The notes below the pieces were generated by a model, which had not been told where the DNA came from, did no database searches, and worked only from the letters and a program-made list of their open reading frames with translations. Below, in pieces: positions 10,205 through 18,106 of a DNA stretch of 36,073 nt. Numbering within the stretch: position 1 is the first letter of the stretch; each line of letters starts with the position of its first letter. A program made the translations under genes and the position numbers. This DNA is from Flavobacteriaceae bacterium (GTDB taxonomy: Bacteria > Bacteroidota > Bacteroidia > Flavobacteriales > Flavobacteriaceae). The stretch spans positions 1-36,073 of the forward strand of contig JASJDL010000003.1 in NCBI GenBank assembly GCA_030065775.1. The letters are read 5' to 3'.

Positions 10205-11419
10205 ATGATTGATATATCAAGAATTCGAGCTGATTTTCCGATTTTGCAACGTAAAGTGAACGGACAGCCTTTAGTTTATTTTGACAACGCAGCGACATCA
10301 CAAACACCTCAGGTTGTGATCGATAGCATCGTCGATTATTATTCGAATTACAATGCCAATATTCACCGCGGTGTCCATACCCTGAGTCAGGAAGCTACAG
10401 ATGCCTACGAGGCGGCCAGGCATAAAATACAACGGCATTTTAATGCCGAAAAGGCGCACGAAATTATTTTTACTTCTGGCACGACCCATGCGATTAACAT
10501 TGTAGCCAGCGGATTCGAAAAATTTCTCAAAAAAGATGACGAAATTCTTGTGTCAGCGCTTGAGCATCATTCTAACATCGTGCCATGGCAAATGCTTTGC
10601 GAGAAGACTGGAGCTTTACTGAAAGTAATTCCGATGAATGACGAAGGTGAATTACAAATGAAAAAATTCGATGAATTACTTTCGGAAAAAACCAAGCTGG
10701 TTTTTGTCAACCATATTTCCAATGCATTAGGTACCATAAATCCCATTGAAGAAATCCTTACAAAAGCGCATGCCGTAGGTGCAGCAGTACTCGTCGATGG
10801 TGCTCAGGCTTGTCCGCATATTAAACCTGATGTTCAGGAATTGGATGTTGATTTTTATGTAGCCTCGGCCCATAAAATGTGTGGTCCCACAGGAGTAGGT
10901 ATTTTATACGGAAAGTCGGAATGGCTTGACAAATTGCCTCCATATCAAGGTGGTGGCGAAATGATCAAGGAAGTCACCTTTGAAAAAACGACCTACGCCG
11001 ATCTGCCTCATAAATTTGAAGCCGGTACACCCAATATTGCCGGAGGGATCGCTTTTGGCGTTGCCCTGGATTATTTAAATGACATCGGGTTCGATACTAT
11101 TGCTTCATACGAAAAGGAATTGCTTGATTTTGGCACTGAAAAACTCCTCGAAATAGAAGGGTTAAGAATCTATGGGACTTCTCCAAACAAAACCTCAGTA
11201 ATATCCTTTAATATTAAGGGAATTCATCCCTATGATATTGGCTCTATTGTTGATAAATTAGGGATTGCTGTTCGTACCGGACATCATTGTGCACAACCTA
11301 TAATGGACTATTATAAAATACCCGGAACGGTACGCGCATCATTCGCATTTTATAATACCAAAGAAGAAATTCTTAAACTGGTAGATGCTATAAAACGCGC
11401 AAAGAAGATGCTATCATAA
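10205..11419 (+). CDS. sufS: Cysteine desulfurase SufS
   Basis: This 404-residue PLP enzyme of the class V aminotransferase fold converts cysteine to alanine and a protein-bound persulfide that feeds SufBCD. The PLP lysine is K224 in SAHKMCGPTGVG. The catalytic cysteine is C362 in RTGHHCAQP, on the short loop typical of the SufS group. DNAATSQTP near the N-terminus and the length also fit SufS. SufS normally needs SufE or SufU as sulfur acceptor, and neither is in this window. The next gene begins 10 bp after the stop and may be co-transcribed. Confidence 0.96.
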   Translation: MIDISRIRADFPILQRKVNGQPLVYFDNAATSQTPQVVIDSIVDYYSNYNANIHRGVHTLSQEATDAYEAARHKIQRHFNAEKAHEIIFTSGTTHAINIVASGFEKFLKKDDEILVSALEHHSNIVPWQMLCEKTGALLKVIPMNDEGELQMKKFDELLSEKTKLVFVNHISNALGTINPIEEILTKAHAVGAAVLVDGAQACPHIKPDVQELDVDFYVASAHKMCGPTGVGILYGKSEWLDKLPPYQGGGEMIKEVTFEKTTYADLPHKFEAGTPNIAGGIAFGVALDYLNDIGFDTIASYEKELLDFGTEKLLEIEGLRIYGTSPNKTSVISFNIKGIHPYDIGSIVDKLGIAVRTGHHCAQPIMDYYKIPGTVRASFAFYNTKEEILKLVDAIKRAKKMLS

Positions 11420-11429
11420 TTTCGAAATT

Positions 11430-12074
11430 ATGTCAAAGATCATTTCCTTAATCGCACTGGCATTGTTCGTCACATCTTGTGATGAGAACAAAATTATCTA
11501 TGTGGCTCCTATGCTCGCTAATTGTGATAGCAATAGTGAACAAAAATGCATGCAGATTAAGGAAAATAAAGAGGACGAATGGACTTTATTCAATAATGAG
11601 ATAGAAGGTTTTGAGTACCAGGAAGGCTCTGTTTATAAACTTGAAGTAACTGTTTCAAAAGTTAAAAATTCAACTGGTGATACCTCCGGCCTAAAATATA
11701 AGTTGTCAAAATTGATTTATAAGGAACCGGTTGAAGATAAAATTGAAGCTGCCCAGGGACTTTCAGGAGCATGGAAAGTTGCAAGCATGTTGGGCATGGA
11801 TTCTCTTACAGTACAGCCTACCTTAACATTTAAAGAAGGTAAAGTTTCGGGTAATGCCGGGTGCAACAATTACAGCGCCGGTTATACAGTAAACTACGAT
11901 TCAATTTCAATAGGCTTAGCTATGGCCACAAAGATGTACTGTACCCATATGAATATTGAAAAAGCGTTTTTTGATTGCCTGCAAAAAGCGGCTTATTTCA
12001 AAATTAAGGACGGGTACTTGCACCTTTACTCCGATCAAAGTGAAGAGCTACTCAGTTCATTTCCTGAAAATTAG
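11430..12074 (+). CDS. Lipoprotein with DUF4377 and META domains
   Basis: This 214-residue protein has a short hydrophobic leader ending in a lipobox (LFVTSC), so it is probably lipidated at C17 and attached to the envelope. Residues of about 25-100 (IIYVAPMLANC to KLIYKEP) resemble DUF4377. Residues of about 108-210 resemble the META/HslJ domain, with SGAWKV, the conserved GNAGCNNYSAGY and the METATKMYC-like MATKMYC. META proteins in proteobacteria (HslJ) are linked to heat and novobiocin tolerance; the function here is unknown. It starts 10 bp after sufS. No clear terminator follows. Confidence 0.8.
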   Translation: MSKIISLIALALFVTSCDENKIIYVAPMLANCDSNSEQKCMQIKENKEDEWTLFNNEIEGFEYQEGSVYKLEVTVSKVKNSTGDTSGLKYKLSKLIYKEPVEDKIEAAQGLSGAWKVASMLGMDSLTVQPTLTFKEGKVSGNAGCNNYSAGYTVNYDSISIGLAMATKMYCTHMNIEKAFFDCLQKAAYFKIKDGYLHLYSDQSEELLSSFPEN

Positions 12075-12313
12075 CAGTAAACTTTATTTTGTTAATAAGT
12101 TTTAAATTCTTCATTAATTTTTCACCTTTTTCACTTTAAATACCCTCCAGGAACATTGTTAATAAAGTGCTAACTTTTTGACAATTTCTCAAAATTGAAT
12201 GTCCAAAATTAAACAATAAATAGTCTTTTTGTTATTTTTTTATATATTCGCCCGTCTCAAAATTTTAAAAAGGGGAGACCGAGAATTATTAATCCAAAAA
12301 CAAATTATTAAAA

Positions 12314-13369
12314 ATGAAAAAACTGATCTTAGGGTTAGCAGCCCTAGCTATGCTTGTTGTGGCCTGTCAGGACAATTCAAACGAATTGAACCTTGATCAA
12401 GAACAGGCTATTGACATGAGTGATTTTTATGTAAGAACTGATGACGTTCAGACAAAATCGGCCAACGGGCTAGATAGATGTCATTCAATGAATGTGTTGA
12501 ATAGGCAATTAGATGAAAGTCCTGGTTTGTACAAAAAGATGTATGATGTTGAGTACAATGTGCGAAAACTTATTGCGGCGAAAGGTAAGCCCGGCGGTGG
12601 CCCCGGTGGTGGAAATGGTGGCGGAGGAAATGGTGATGGAGATGTAGATTTATTACCAATTGATGATGGTCTTGGAATTATTAACATACCAGTTTACATT
12701 CATATTGTCTATCCAAATGCCAACAGCATAACAGATGCTCAGGTAAACAGCCAAATGGCTACTTTAAATTCTGATTTTAGAGATATTAATACGAGCCAAT
12801 TACCTTCAGGAACTACTTTTGCTAATGACGCTACAGATTCTGGATTTAGCTTTTCGCTTGAGGCTGTTTTCAGGCACAATGATTCACAGTCTTCCTGGGG
12901 CACTAATGATGCCGTTAAGGCTGCGTACCCGCCAATTACACCTGAAACTCACATGAACATTTGGGTATGTAATATTGGTGGTGGAATTTTAGGCTACGCA
13001 CAGTTCCCTGGTGGCGACCCTTCAACCGATGGTATTGTATTAGGAGGTGATTATTTCGGAAATACCGGCGGTGTTTATGGTTTAGGTAGAACTGGTACGC
13101 ATGAAGTAGGTCATTACCTCAACTTACGCCATATTTGGGGTGATGGCAGGTGTAACAGAGACGATTTCGTAGAAGACACTCCAAAATCAGACCGATCAAA
13201 TGGCGGTTGTCCTACATTCCCAACAACACATTGTAAATCAGCCGATATGACAATGAACTATATGGATTATACGTACGATGCTTGCATGTATATGTTTACA
13301 GATGGACAGCGCAATAGAATGCGCGCTTTATTTGGTCCTGGAGGCGCAAGAGAAGGAATGTTAAATTAG
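12314..13369 (+). CDS. M43-type (pappalysin/cytophagalysin-like) zinc metalloprotease lipoprotein
   Basis: This 351-residue protein starts with a lipoprotein signal (lipobox LVVAC, C18). A spacer region with a glycine-rich linker at about 91-110 follows, then the catalytic domain. The zinc motif is HEVGHYLNLRHIWGD, with H263, E264, H267 and third ligand H273, and a Met-turn M317 in NYMDY. This extended HExxHxxGxxH-like motif and Met-turn place it among metzincins of the M43 family; the position usually filled by Gly is Asn270/Leu271 here. It is probably an outer-membrane or surface protease for proteins. An AT-rich 240-bp gap precedes it with a near-match -7 box (TATATTCG, 12243-12250), and a good terminator follows. 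Confidence 0.88.
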   Translation: MKKLILGLAALAMLVVACQDNSNELNLDQEQAIDMSDFYVRTDDVQTKSANGLDRCHSMNVLNRQLDESPGLYKKMYDVEYNVRKLIAAKGKPGGGPGGGNGGGGNGDGDVDLLPIDDGLGIINIPVYIHIVYPNANSITDAQVNSQMATLNSDFRDINTSQLPSGTTFANDATDSGFSFSLEAVFRHNDSQSSWGTNDAVKAAYPPITPETHMNIWVCNIGGGILGYAQFPGGDPSTDGIVLGGDYFGNTGGVYGLGRTGTHEVGHYLNLRHIWGDGRCNRDDFVEDTPKSDRSNGGCPTFPTTHCKSADMTMNYMDYTYDACMYMFTDGQRNRMRALFGPGGAREGMLN

Positions 13370-13390
13370 TCAATAATCAACTCTATTTTA

Positions 13391-13420
13391 AGGGCGCTCT
13401 CATTGGAGCGTCTTTTTTTT
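13391..13420 (+). terminator. Rho-independent terminator after the metalloprotease
   Basis: The arms GGCGCTC (13393-13399) and GAGCGTC (13406-13412) pair over 7 bp with one G-U and a 6-nt loop, followed by eight T residues. It is about 20 bp after the protease stop codon. Confidence 0.85.
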
Positions 13421-13443
13421 AATTTAACACTTTATATATTCAT

Positions 13444-13857
13444 ATGAACATCATTATTCTTATTGCTATATTGTTTTCTAATTATACGTGTTCCCAAGAA
13501 AGAGACCTTCTTAAAATTGAATATCAGGCTAAAACACGAGGGGCATCAAAATCCATCGTGATGACTAAAGAAAAATGTAAAGTCGGTCTGTTGACTGATA
13601 CATCTGAAATTGAGGTTACTTCAAAAGACTGGGATCACATTATCGAGTTGGTTAATGAGATTAAACTCGATAAGATTCACAGCTTAGAAGCCCCTAGTGA
13701 TGATCGATCTACAGATAGAAAAATGATCGCTGTTGTCATTATTACCTTAGGTAATAAGGTTGTCTATACTTCTTCTTCATTTGATGATGGGAATCCACCT
13801 CACCAACTGAAAAACTTGATCGAAAAACTTTTTGCAATATCGAAAATCGACAAGTAA
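13444..13857 (+). CDS. Small predicted lipoprotein of unknown function
   Basis: I do not recognise this 137-residue protein. It opens with a hydrophobic leader ending in SNYTCSQ, which could be a lipobox with C16, so export and lipidation are likely. The mature part is mixed alpha/beta, with a basic central stretch (MTKEKCKV), a strand-rich middle (IAVVIITLGNKVVYTSSS) and a C-terminal helix. It starts 24 bp after the preceding terminator. Its stop codon directly abuts the stop of the convergent RNase H gene, with no spacer. Confidence 0.65.
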   Translation: MNIIILIAILFSNYTCSQERDLLKIEYQAKTRGASKSIVMTKEKCKVGLLTDTSEIEVTSKDWDHIIELVNEIKLDKIHSLEAPSDDRSTDRKMIAVVIITLGNKVVYTSSSFDDGNPPHQLKNLIEKLFAISKIDK

Positions 13858-14493
13858 TTATTTTCTACCAAAATCGGCTGGAATTTCACCCCAGGCCTTG
13901 GTTTCCCATTTCAAAATGGGATTTTGATAGTTGTTTTCCCGTAACCACTTCTCGGCTCTCTTGATCAAATCAGTCAATTCTTTATTGTCTTCATTGAATG
14001 CAATGTTCGTTCGACATTGCTTTTTCTTCACCCAGGAAATAGCGATCTTAGAATCTGAATAGATGGGGTACGTAGGCAATTTTTTACTTTTTAAGAGCGA
14101 GATACCATGTACCAGAGCCAAAAATTCACCAATATTGTTCGTACCATTTTTAAAAGGGCCTTGTATAAAGACTTGTTTTTTCGTCTCTGTTAATACACCG
14201 CGATATTCTAAAATCCCCGGATTTCCACTACAAGCCGCGTCGACCGAGAGACTTTTTAGAATTGGGGTTCCATATTTGGCTTTTTCCGCTTTTGAAAGTG
14301 TCTTCTTCTTAGTATTTTTCCCTTTATAGTCACTATACTTCTTCTTAAAAGCTTTTTCCGCTTCAGCCCGGTCAGAAAAGGCCATGTACTGTGCACCTTC
14401 ATAACCTGTGACCTGTTTCTTACACTCTTCCCATGATAAAAAAACTCCGATTTTATGTCCTCTCCAAACAACGTAGAACTTTTGTTTAGGCAT
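13858..14493 (-). CDS. Ribonuclease H with N-terminal viroplasmin (hybrid-binding) domain
   Basis: This 211-residue protein starts with a caulimovirus-viroplasmin/HBD-type domain (about 4-50, KFYVVWRGHKIGVFLSWEECKKQV), which binds RNA-DNA hybrids. A basic linker follows, then an RNase H domain at about 78-211. The likely acidic catalytic residues are D85 (SVDAACSGNPG), E123 (NNIGEFLAL), D147 (IYSDSKIA) and D207 (IPADFGRK). It degrades the RNA strand of hybrids during replication and repair. The ATG overlaps the purN stop by 8 bp, so the two are translationally coupled. Confidence 0.92.
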   Translation of the reverse strand: MPKQKFYVVWRGHKIGVFLSWEECKKQVTGYEGAQYMAFSDRAEAEKAFKKKYSDYKGKNTKKKTLSKAEKAKYGTPILKSLSVDAACSGNPGILEYRGVLTETKKQVFIQGPFKNGTNNIGEFLALVHGISLLKSKKLPTYPIYSDSKIAISWVKKKQCRTNIAFNEDNKELTDLIKRAEKWLRENNYQNPILKWETKAWGEIPADFGRK

Positions 14494-15058
14494 GTGCTTT
14501 TAAAATTACTTCTTCTATTGCTTTTGGAAAATACTTGTATTCCAACTTATGAATTTTTCCTGCAACATCCTCTGCTGAATCAGTCGCATCCAGTGAAACT
14601 GATTGCTGAAAAATTATAGCCCCTTCATCATAGTTTTCATTCACATAATGAATCGTAATACCGCTTTCTTTTTCCTCGTTTTCTACAACGGCTTTATGGA
14701 CATTCATACCATACATTCCCTTACCCCCATACTTAGGAAGCAAGGCAGGGTGTATATTAATAATTTTATTCGGAAAAGCCGCTACGATTTTCTTCGGAAC
14801 GCGCCATAGGAACCCGGCCAACACAATAAAATCAGCCTCTTGCTTCAACAAATTCAATATTGTATCTTCTGCCACAAAATCTTTCTTATTAAAAATTAAG
14901 GTGTTTACATTCAGCCTGTTAGCTCTTTCCAAAACTTTGGCATGCTGATTGTTGGAAAGCACTCGAACAACAGTCGCTACAGCACTTTCCTTAAAAAAGT
15001 TTATGAGGTTCTCTGCATTAGTGCCAGAACCCGAAGCAAAAATCACAATTCGTTTCAT
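14486..15058 (-). CDS. purN: Phosphoribosylglycinamide formyltransferase (GAR transformylase)
   Basis: This 190-residue enzyme transfers a formyl group from 10-formyl-THF to GAR in purine synthesis. Motifs are the phosphate-binding ASGSGTN near the N-terminus, catalytic N101 and H103 in NIHPALLPKYGG, and D144 in NYDEGAI. The start at 15058 gives the canonical MKRIVIFASGSG beginning; the longer upstream frame adds a hydrophobic extension that no PurN needs. It is divergent from acpP and forms an operon with the RNase H gene. Confidence 0.95.
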   Translation of the reverse strand: MKRIVIFASGSGTNAENLINFFKESAVATVVRVLSNNQHAKVLERANRLNVNTLIFNKKDFVAEDTILNLLKQEADFIVLAGFLWRVPKKIVAAFPNKIINIHPALLPKYGGKGMYGMNVHKAVVENEEKESGITIHYVNENYDEGAIIFQQSVSLDATDSAEDVAGKIHKLEYKYFPKAIEEVILKAHA

Positions 15059-15107
15059 AAAGTGTGTAGAAATTGTTTTCGCAAAAAAAAGAATTATTAT
15101 TAACAAA

Positions 15108-15136
15108 TGAAGTTTAATTGAAGTAAAAATTGAAGT
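15108..15136 (+). promoter_or_regulatory. Three phased TGAAGT direct repeats upstream of acpP
   Basis: TGAAGT begins at 15108, 15119 and 15131, so the spacings are 11 and 12 bp. The array is about 40 bp upstream of the acpP -33 element and within the purN-acpP divergent gap. It could be an activator site; chance in AT-rich DNA is also possible. Confidence 0.3.
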
Positions 15137-15176
15137 ATTTTTTTTAAATTAGACCTCATATTTTCGCGGCAAAAGA

Positions 15177-15205
15177 TTGTTTTAAACCAAAGTTTTTTAT
15201 TTTTG
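15177..15205 (+). promoter_or_regulatory. acpP promoter (TTG - 18 bp - TATTTTTG)
   Basis: TTG at 15177-15179 and TATTTTTG at 15198-15205 match the Bacteroidetes -33/-7 promoter with an 18-bp spacer. Transcription would start about 25 nt before the acpP ATG. It is the best complete promoter match in the window and fits strong acpP expression. Confidence 0.65.
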
Positions 15206-15236
15206 CCCCGATTTTAAATTTAAAAATTAGAAAATT

Positions 15237-15473
15237 ATGTCAGACATTGCATCAAGAGTAAAGGCAATTATCGTTGATAAATTAGGAGTTGACGAAAATG
15301 AAGTAACTACTGAAGCTAACTTTACGAACGATTTAGGCGCAGATTCTTTAGATACTGTAGAGCTAATCATGGAATTTGAAAAAGAATTCGATATTCAAAT
15401 ACCAGACGACCAGGCTGAGAACATAGGAACTGTTGGCCAAGCAATAAGCTATATAGAAGAAGCTAAAAAGTAA
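15237..15473 (+). CDS. acpP: Acyl carrier protein
   Basis: This 78-residue acidic protein has the phosphopantetheine attachment motif [10 protein letters not shown], with S37 as the modified serine. It carries growing acyl chains for fatty acid synthesis in the cytosol. It is followed by a strong hairpin and then fabF, the common acpP-fabF order. An extra rnc downstream is also typical. Confidence 0.98.
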   Translation: MSDIASRVKAIIVDKLGVDENEVTTEANFTNDLGADSLDTVELIMEFEKEFDIQIPDDQAENIGTVGQAISYIEEAKK

Positions 15474-15490
15474 TCTAACGATACTTATCA

Positions 15491-15526
15491 AACTACGAGC
15501 ATCACTACGGTGACATGCTCGTAGTT
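15491..15526 (+). terminator. 12-bp hairpin between acpP and fabF (attenuator or partial terminator)
   Basis: AACTACGAGCAT (15491-15502) pairs perfectly with ATGCTCGTAGTT (15515-15526). CAC and GTG inside the loop can also pair. The following T-tract is short and interrupted (CTTTATTT), so read-through into fabF, 37 bp later, is likely. It may also protect the 3' end of acpP mRNA. Confidence 0.6.
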
Positions 15527-15563
15527 CTTTATTTACCAAACCTGATTAAATTATACATTTAAT

Positions 15564-16817
15564 ATGGCATTAAAGCGAGTTGTTGTAACGGGGCTCGGAG
15601 CCTTAACACCCATAGGAAATACCAAAGAAGCCTATTGGGAGGGTCTTATTAATGGTAAAAGTGGAGCCGCCCCTATTACATATTTCGATACCGAAAAATT
15701 TAAAACTCGTTTCGCCTGTGAAGTTAAAGGTTTTACGGCTACCGACTTTCTTGACAGGAAGGAGGCCCGTAAAATGGATAAATTCACGCAGTATGCAATG
15801 GTTTCCTCTGATGAAGCCATTAAGGATTCCCAATTAGACCTTGACAAGATCAATAAACTTCGTGTAGGCGTGATTTGGGGTGCAGGTATTGGTGGTCTTG
15901 AAACTTTTCAGGATGAGGTTTTAAACTTTGCCAAAGGCGATGGAACTCCCCGTTTCAACCCCTTCTTTATCCCAAAAATGATCGCAGATATCGCCCCGGG
16001 TAATATCTCAATCAAACATGGATTCATGGGGCCGAACTATACAACCGTTTCGGCATGTGCCTCGTCAGCAAATGCAATGATTGATGCACTGAACTACATC
16101 CGTTTAGGGCATTGCGATGTGGTCGTTACCGGAGGTAGCGAAGCTGCTGTCACCATTGCCGGTATGGGCGGATTTAATGCCATGCATGCTTTATCGACTC
16201 GTAATGAAAGCCCTGAAACCGCATCAAGGCCCTTTGATGCGACGCGAGACGGATTCGTTCTCGGTGAAGGCGCAGGTGCCATTATCCTCGAAGAATATGA
16301 ACACGCAAAAGCACGTGGTGCCAAATTCTATGCCGAAGTGATCGGTGGCGGACTGTCATCAGATGCACATCATATGACAGCTCCGCATCCCGAAGGAATA
16401 GGTGTGATTGCAGTGATGCGCAATTGCCTTGAAAATGCAGGTATTCAACCCGAAGATGTCGATCATATCAATACACATGGAACTTCTACCCCCTTAGGTG
16501 ATGTGGCAGAACTTAAAGCCATCAAAGAAGTCTTTGGCTCCCATGCAAAAAATATCAATATAAACTCCACTAAATCTATGACCGGTCACTTATTAGGTGC
16601 CGCCGGGGCTATCGAATCTATTGCTTCAATTTTAGCTATTGAGCATGGTATTATACCGCCAACAATTAACCACACAACCGTAGATGAAACTATTGATCCT
16701 GAATTAAACCTCACACTCAATAAAGCACAAAAGCGCAATATAGAAATTGCCATGAGCAATACTTTTGGGTTTGGAGGGCATAATGCCTGTGTTTTATTTA
16801 AAAAAATTGATGGGTAG
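15564..16817 (+). CDS. fabF: 3-oxoacyl-[ACP] synthase II (KAS II)
   Basis: This 417-residue condensing enzyme extends acyl-ACP with malonyl-ACP. The thiolase-fold catalytic triad is intact: C165 in VSACASSANAM, H305 in INTHGTSTPLGD and H342 in MTGHLLGAAGA. The C-terminal SNTFGFGGHNA is also typical. It follows acpP after a hairpin and precedes rnc by 10 bp, so fabF and rnc are probably co-transcribed. Confidence 0.97.
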   Translation: MALKRVVVTGLGALTPIGNTKEAYWEGLINGKSGAAPITYFDTEKFKTRFACEVKGFTATDFLDRKEARKMDKFTQYAMVSSDEAIKDSQLDLDKINKLRVGVIWGAGIGGLETFQDEVLNFAKGDGTPRFNPFFIPKMIADIAPGNISIKHGFMGPNYTTVSACASSANAMIDALNYIRLGHCDVVVTGGSEAAVTIAGMGGFNAMHALSTRNESPETASRPFDATRDGFVLGEGAGAIILEEYEHAKARGAKFYAEVIGGGLSSDAHHMTAPHPEGIGVIAVMRNCLENAGIQPEDVDHINTHGTSTPLGDVAELKAIKEVFGSHAKNININSTKSMTGHLLGAAGAIESIASILAIEHGIIPPTINHTTVDETIDPELNLTLNKAQKRNIEIAMSNTFGFGGHNACVLFKKIDG

Positions 16818-16827
16818 TAATTTGTAA

Positions 16828-17565
16828 ATGAATTTTATCAAAAAAATAATACAATCTCGCTCTAAAGATGACGAGATTTTTTTTGCTGAAATTCAAAAGG
16901 TACTAGGTTATAAACCCAATAAACTGCGCCATTATAAAAAAGCATTTACTCATAGCTCTTTAAAGAAAACGGCTTCAGATGGCAAACCTTTGAATTACGA
17001 GCGGCTGGAGTTTTTAGGTGATGCGATTCTCGGCGCCGTAATTGCGCATTTCCTTTTCAAAAAATTACCAATGGGTACTGAAGGCTATCTTACTCAAATG
17101 CGCTCAAAGATCGTAAGCCGCGAGCATTTAAATGAAATCGGTCGTGACCTCGACCTTATCCGTTTCGTAATTAGTAATGTACCCAAGAAAAACTTTGGTG
17201 ATAATATTCACGGCAATGTATTTGAAGCATTAATAGGTGCTATCTTTCTTGATAAGGGTTATAAATATGCAGTACGTTTTATTTATCGGGTTGTTATTGA
17301 ACCATATGTAGATATTGAACGCCTTGAGGGAAAAATAACCAGCTATAAAAGCCTGTTAATCGAATGGTCTCAGAAACAAAAAAGAAAGGTAAAATATGAT
17401 GTCTACGAAGACACCGGTAACGATACTTCAAAGCATTTTAGTGTCAAGTTATACTTAGACGATGATATCATTTCCAAAGGGCGTGCTACTTCAAAGAAAA
17501 AGGCCGAAGAAATAGCTTCAAAAAGAGCTTATTACAGGTTACAAAGTCAAATTGCGTTACAATAA
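16828..17565 (+). CDS. rnc: Ribonuclease III
   Basis: This 245-residue protein has an RNase III domain (about 20-155) with the signature NYERLEFLGDAILG (E61 and D65), then a double-stranded RNA-binding domain (about 170-242) ending in TSKKKAEEIASKRAYYRL. It processes rRNA precursors and cleaves dsRNA. The position equal to E. coli D114 seems to be N130 (HGNVFEA), with E133 matching E117; from memory this Asn is common in Bacteroidetes. The gene is 10 bp after fabF. Confidence 0.96.
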   Translation: MNFIKKIIQSRSKDDEIFFAEIQKVLGYKPNKLRHYKKAFTHSSLKKTASDGKPLNYERLEFLGDAILGAVIAHFLFKKLPMGTEGYLTQMRSKIVSREHLNEIGRDLDLIRFVISNVPKKNFGDNIHGNVFEALIGAIFLDKGYKYAVRFIYRVVIEPYVDIERLEGKITSYKSLLIEWSQKQKRKVKYDVYEDTGNDTSKHFSVKLYLDDDIISKGRATSKKKAEEIASKRAYYRLQSQIALQ

Positions 17566-17599
17566 ATATCCTAAAACGTTTTCGTTAAATTTCCCTTTT

Positions 17600-17616
17600 A
17601 GTATTGAAACAATACT
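17600..17616. repeat. Inverted repeat AGTATTG-AAA-CAATACT
   Basis: The perfect 7-bp arms with a 3-nt centre lie in the 68-bp gap between rnc and the next gene, 18 bp before its ATG. It could be an operator or a small mRNA hairpin. No T-run follows. Confidence 0.35.
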
Positions 17617-17633
17617 TAATTTAGCATAAAAGA

Positions 17634-18104
17634 ATGTTAATGTCTAAAGTAGTCGTCTTAAATTACGAAAATGATCATGATTATAACCTGATCGGGTTAC
17701 ATACTTTTTTAGAAGATTACAGGTTGGCTTTTTTTTTAAATTCAACATTGGGCATTCAGCTGAAAAGATGTGAAAATGACTTAGATTTTGATATTGACGC
17801 AGCATATTTTTCATTGTACCAATTTGATTGCCGTAAAACTTTTACTCACTGGTCTTTGATTGCCAACAAGTATAACTACGTTAGCAGTAAAAATTCATCA
17901 AATGACTTATTCAAGGAGCAACTGCAAACTTCTGTTTTGATACAGGAAAAAAGGCAAGTAGATTATTTTCTTAAAATTGATGCGAATCTCGAGGTACAAG
18001 AATTAGAAACCATGCTCTCAAAAATTAACGATATAAAGAATATAGTTACATCATATTCAATGAACCCTAAAACCTTAAAATCGCGAGATTTTTTAATTTT
18101 TTAA
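17634..18104 (+). CDS. IPExxxVDY-type family protein (unknown function)
   Basis: This 156-residue protein fits a Bacteroidetes family usually found between rnc and pyk and named for an IPExxxVDY motif. Here the motif reads IQEKRQVDYFLKI at about residues 101-113, so the Pro is replaced. The rest is a predicted alpha/beta domain with no catalytic motif that I recognise. Start could be the first ATG (17634) or the third codon (17640). It is 2 bp ahead of pyk, so it is co-transcribed with it. Function is unknown; the assignment rests on the partial motif and the gene order. Confidence 0.75.
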   Translation: MLMSKVVVLNYENDHDYNLIGLHTFLEDYRLAFFLNSTLGIQLKRCENDLDFDIDAAYFSLYQFDCRKTFTHWSLIANKYNYVSSKNSSNDLFKEQLQTSVLIQEKRQVDYFLKIDANLEVQELETMLSKINDIKNIVTSYSMNPKTLKSRDFLIF

Positions 18105-18106
18105 CT

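Noticed and set aside
12227-12250. Complete promoter in front of the metalloprotease
   Set aside because: The TTG to TATATTCG spacing is only 11 bp and the -7 box has a mismatch, so only a weak box is mentioned under the gene.
12586-12640. G-rich GGTGG repeats in the protease gene as a possible mobile or regulatory repeat
   Set aside because: It is the in-frame glycine-rich linker between the lipoprotein spacer and the catalytic domain.
15059-15106. N-terminal hydrophobic extension of PurN
   Set aside because: PurN is cytosolic and starts at the MKRIVIFASGSGTN block; the extension is unconserved-looking AT-rich DNA.
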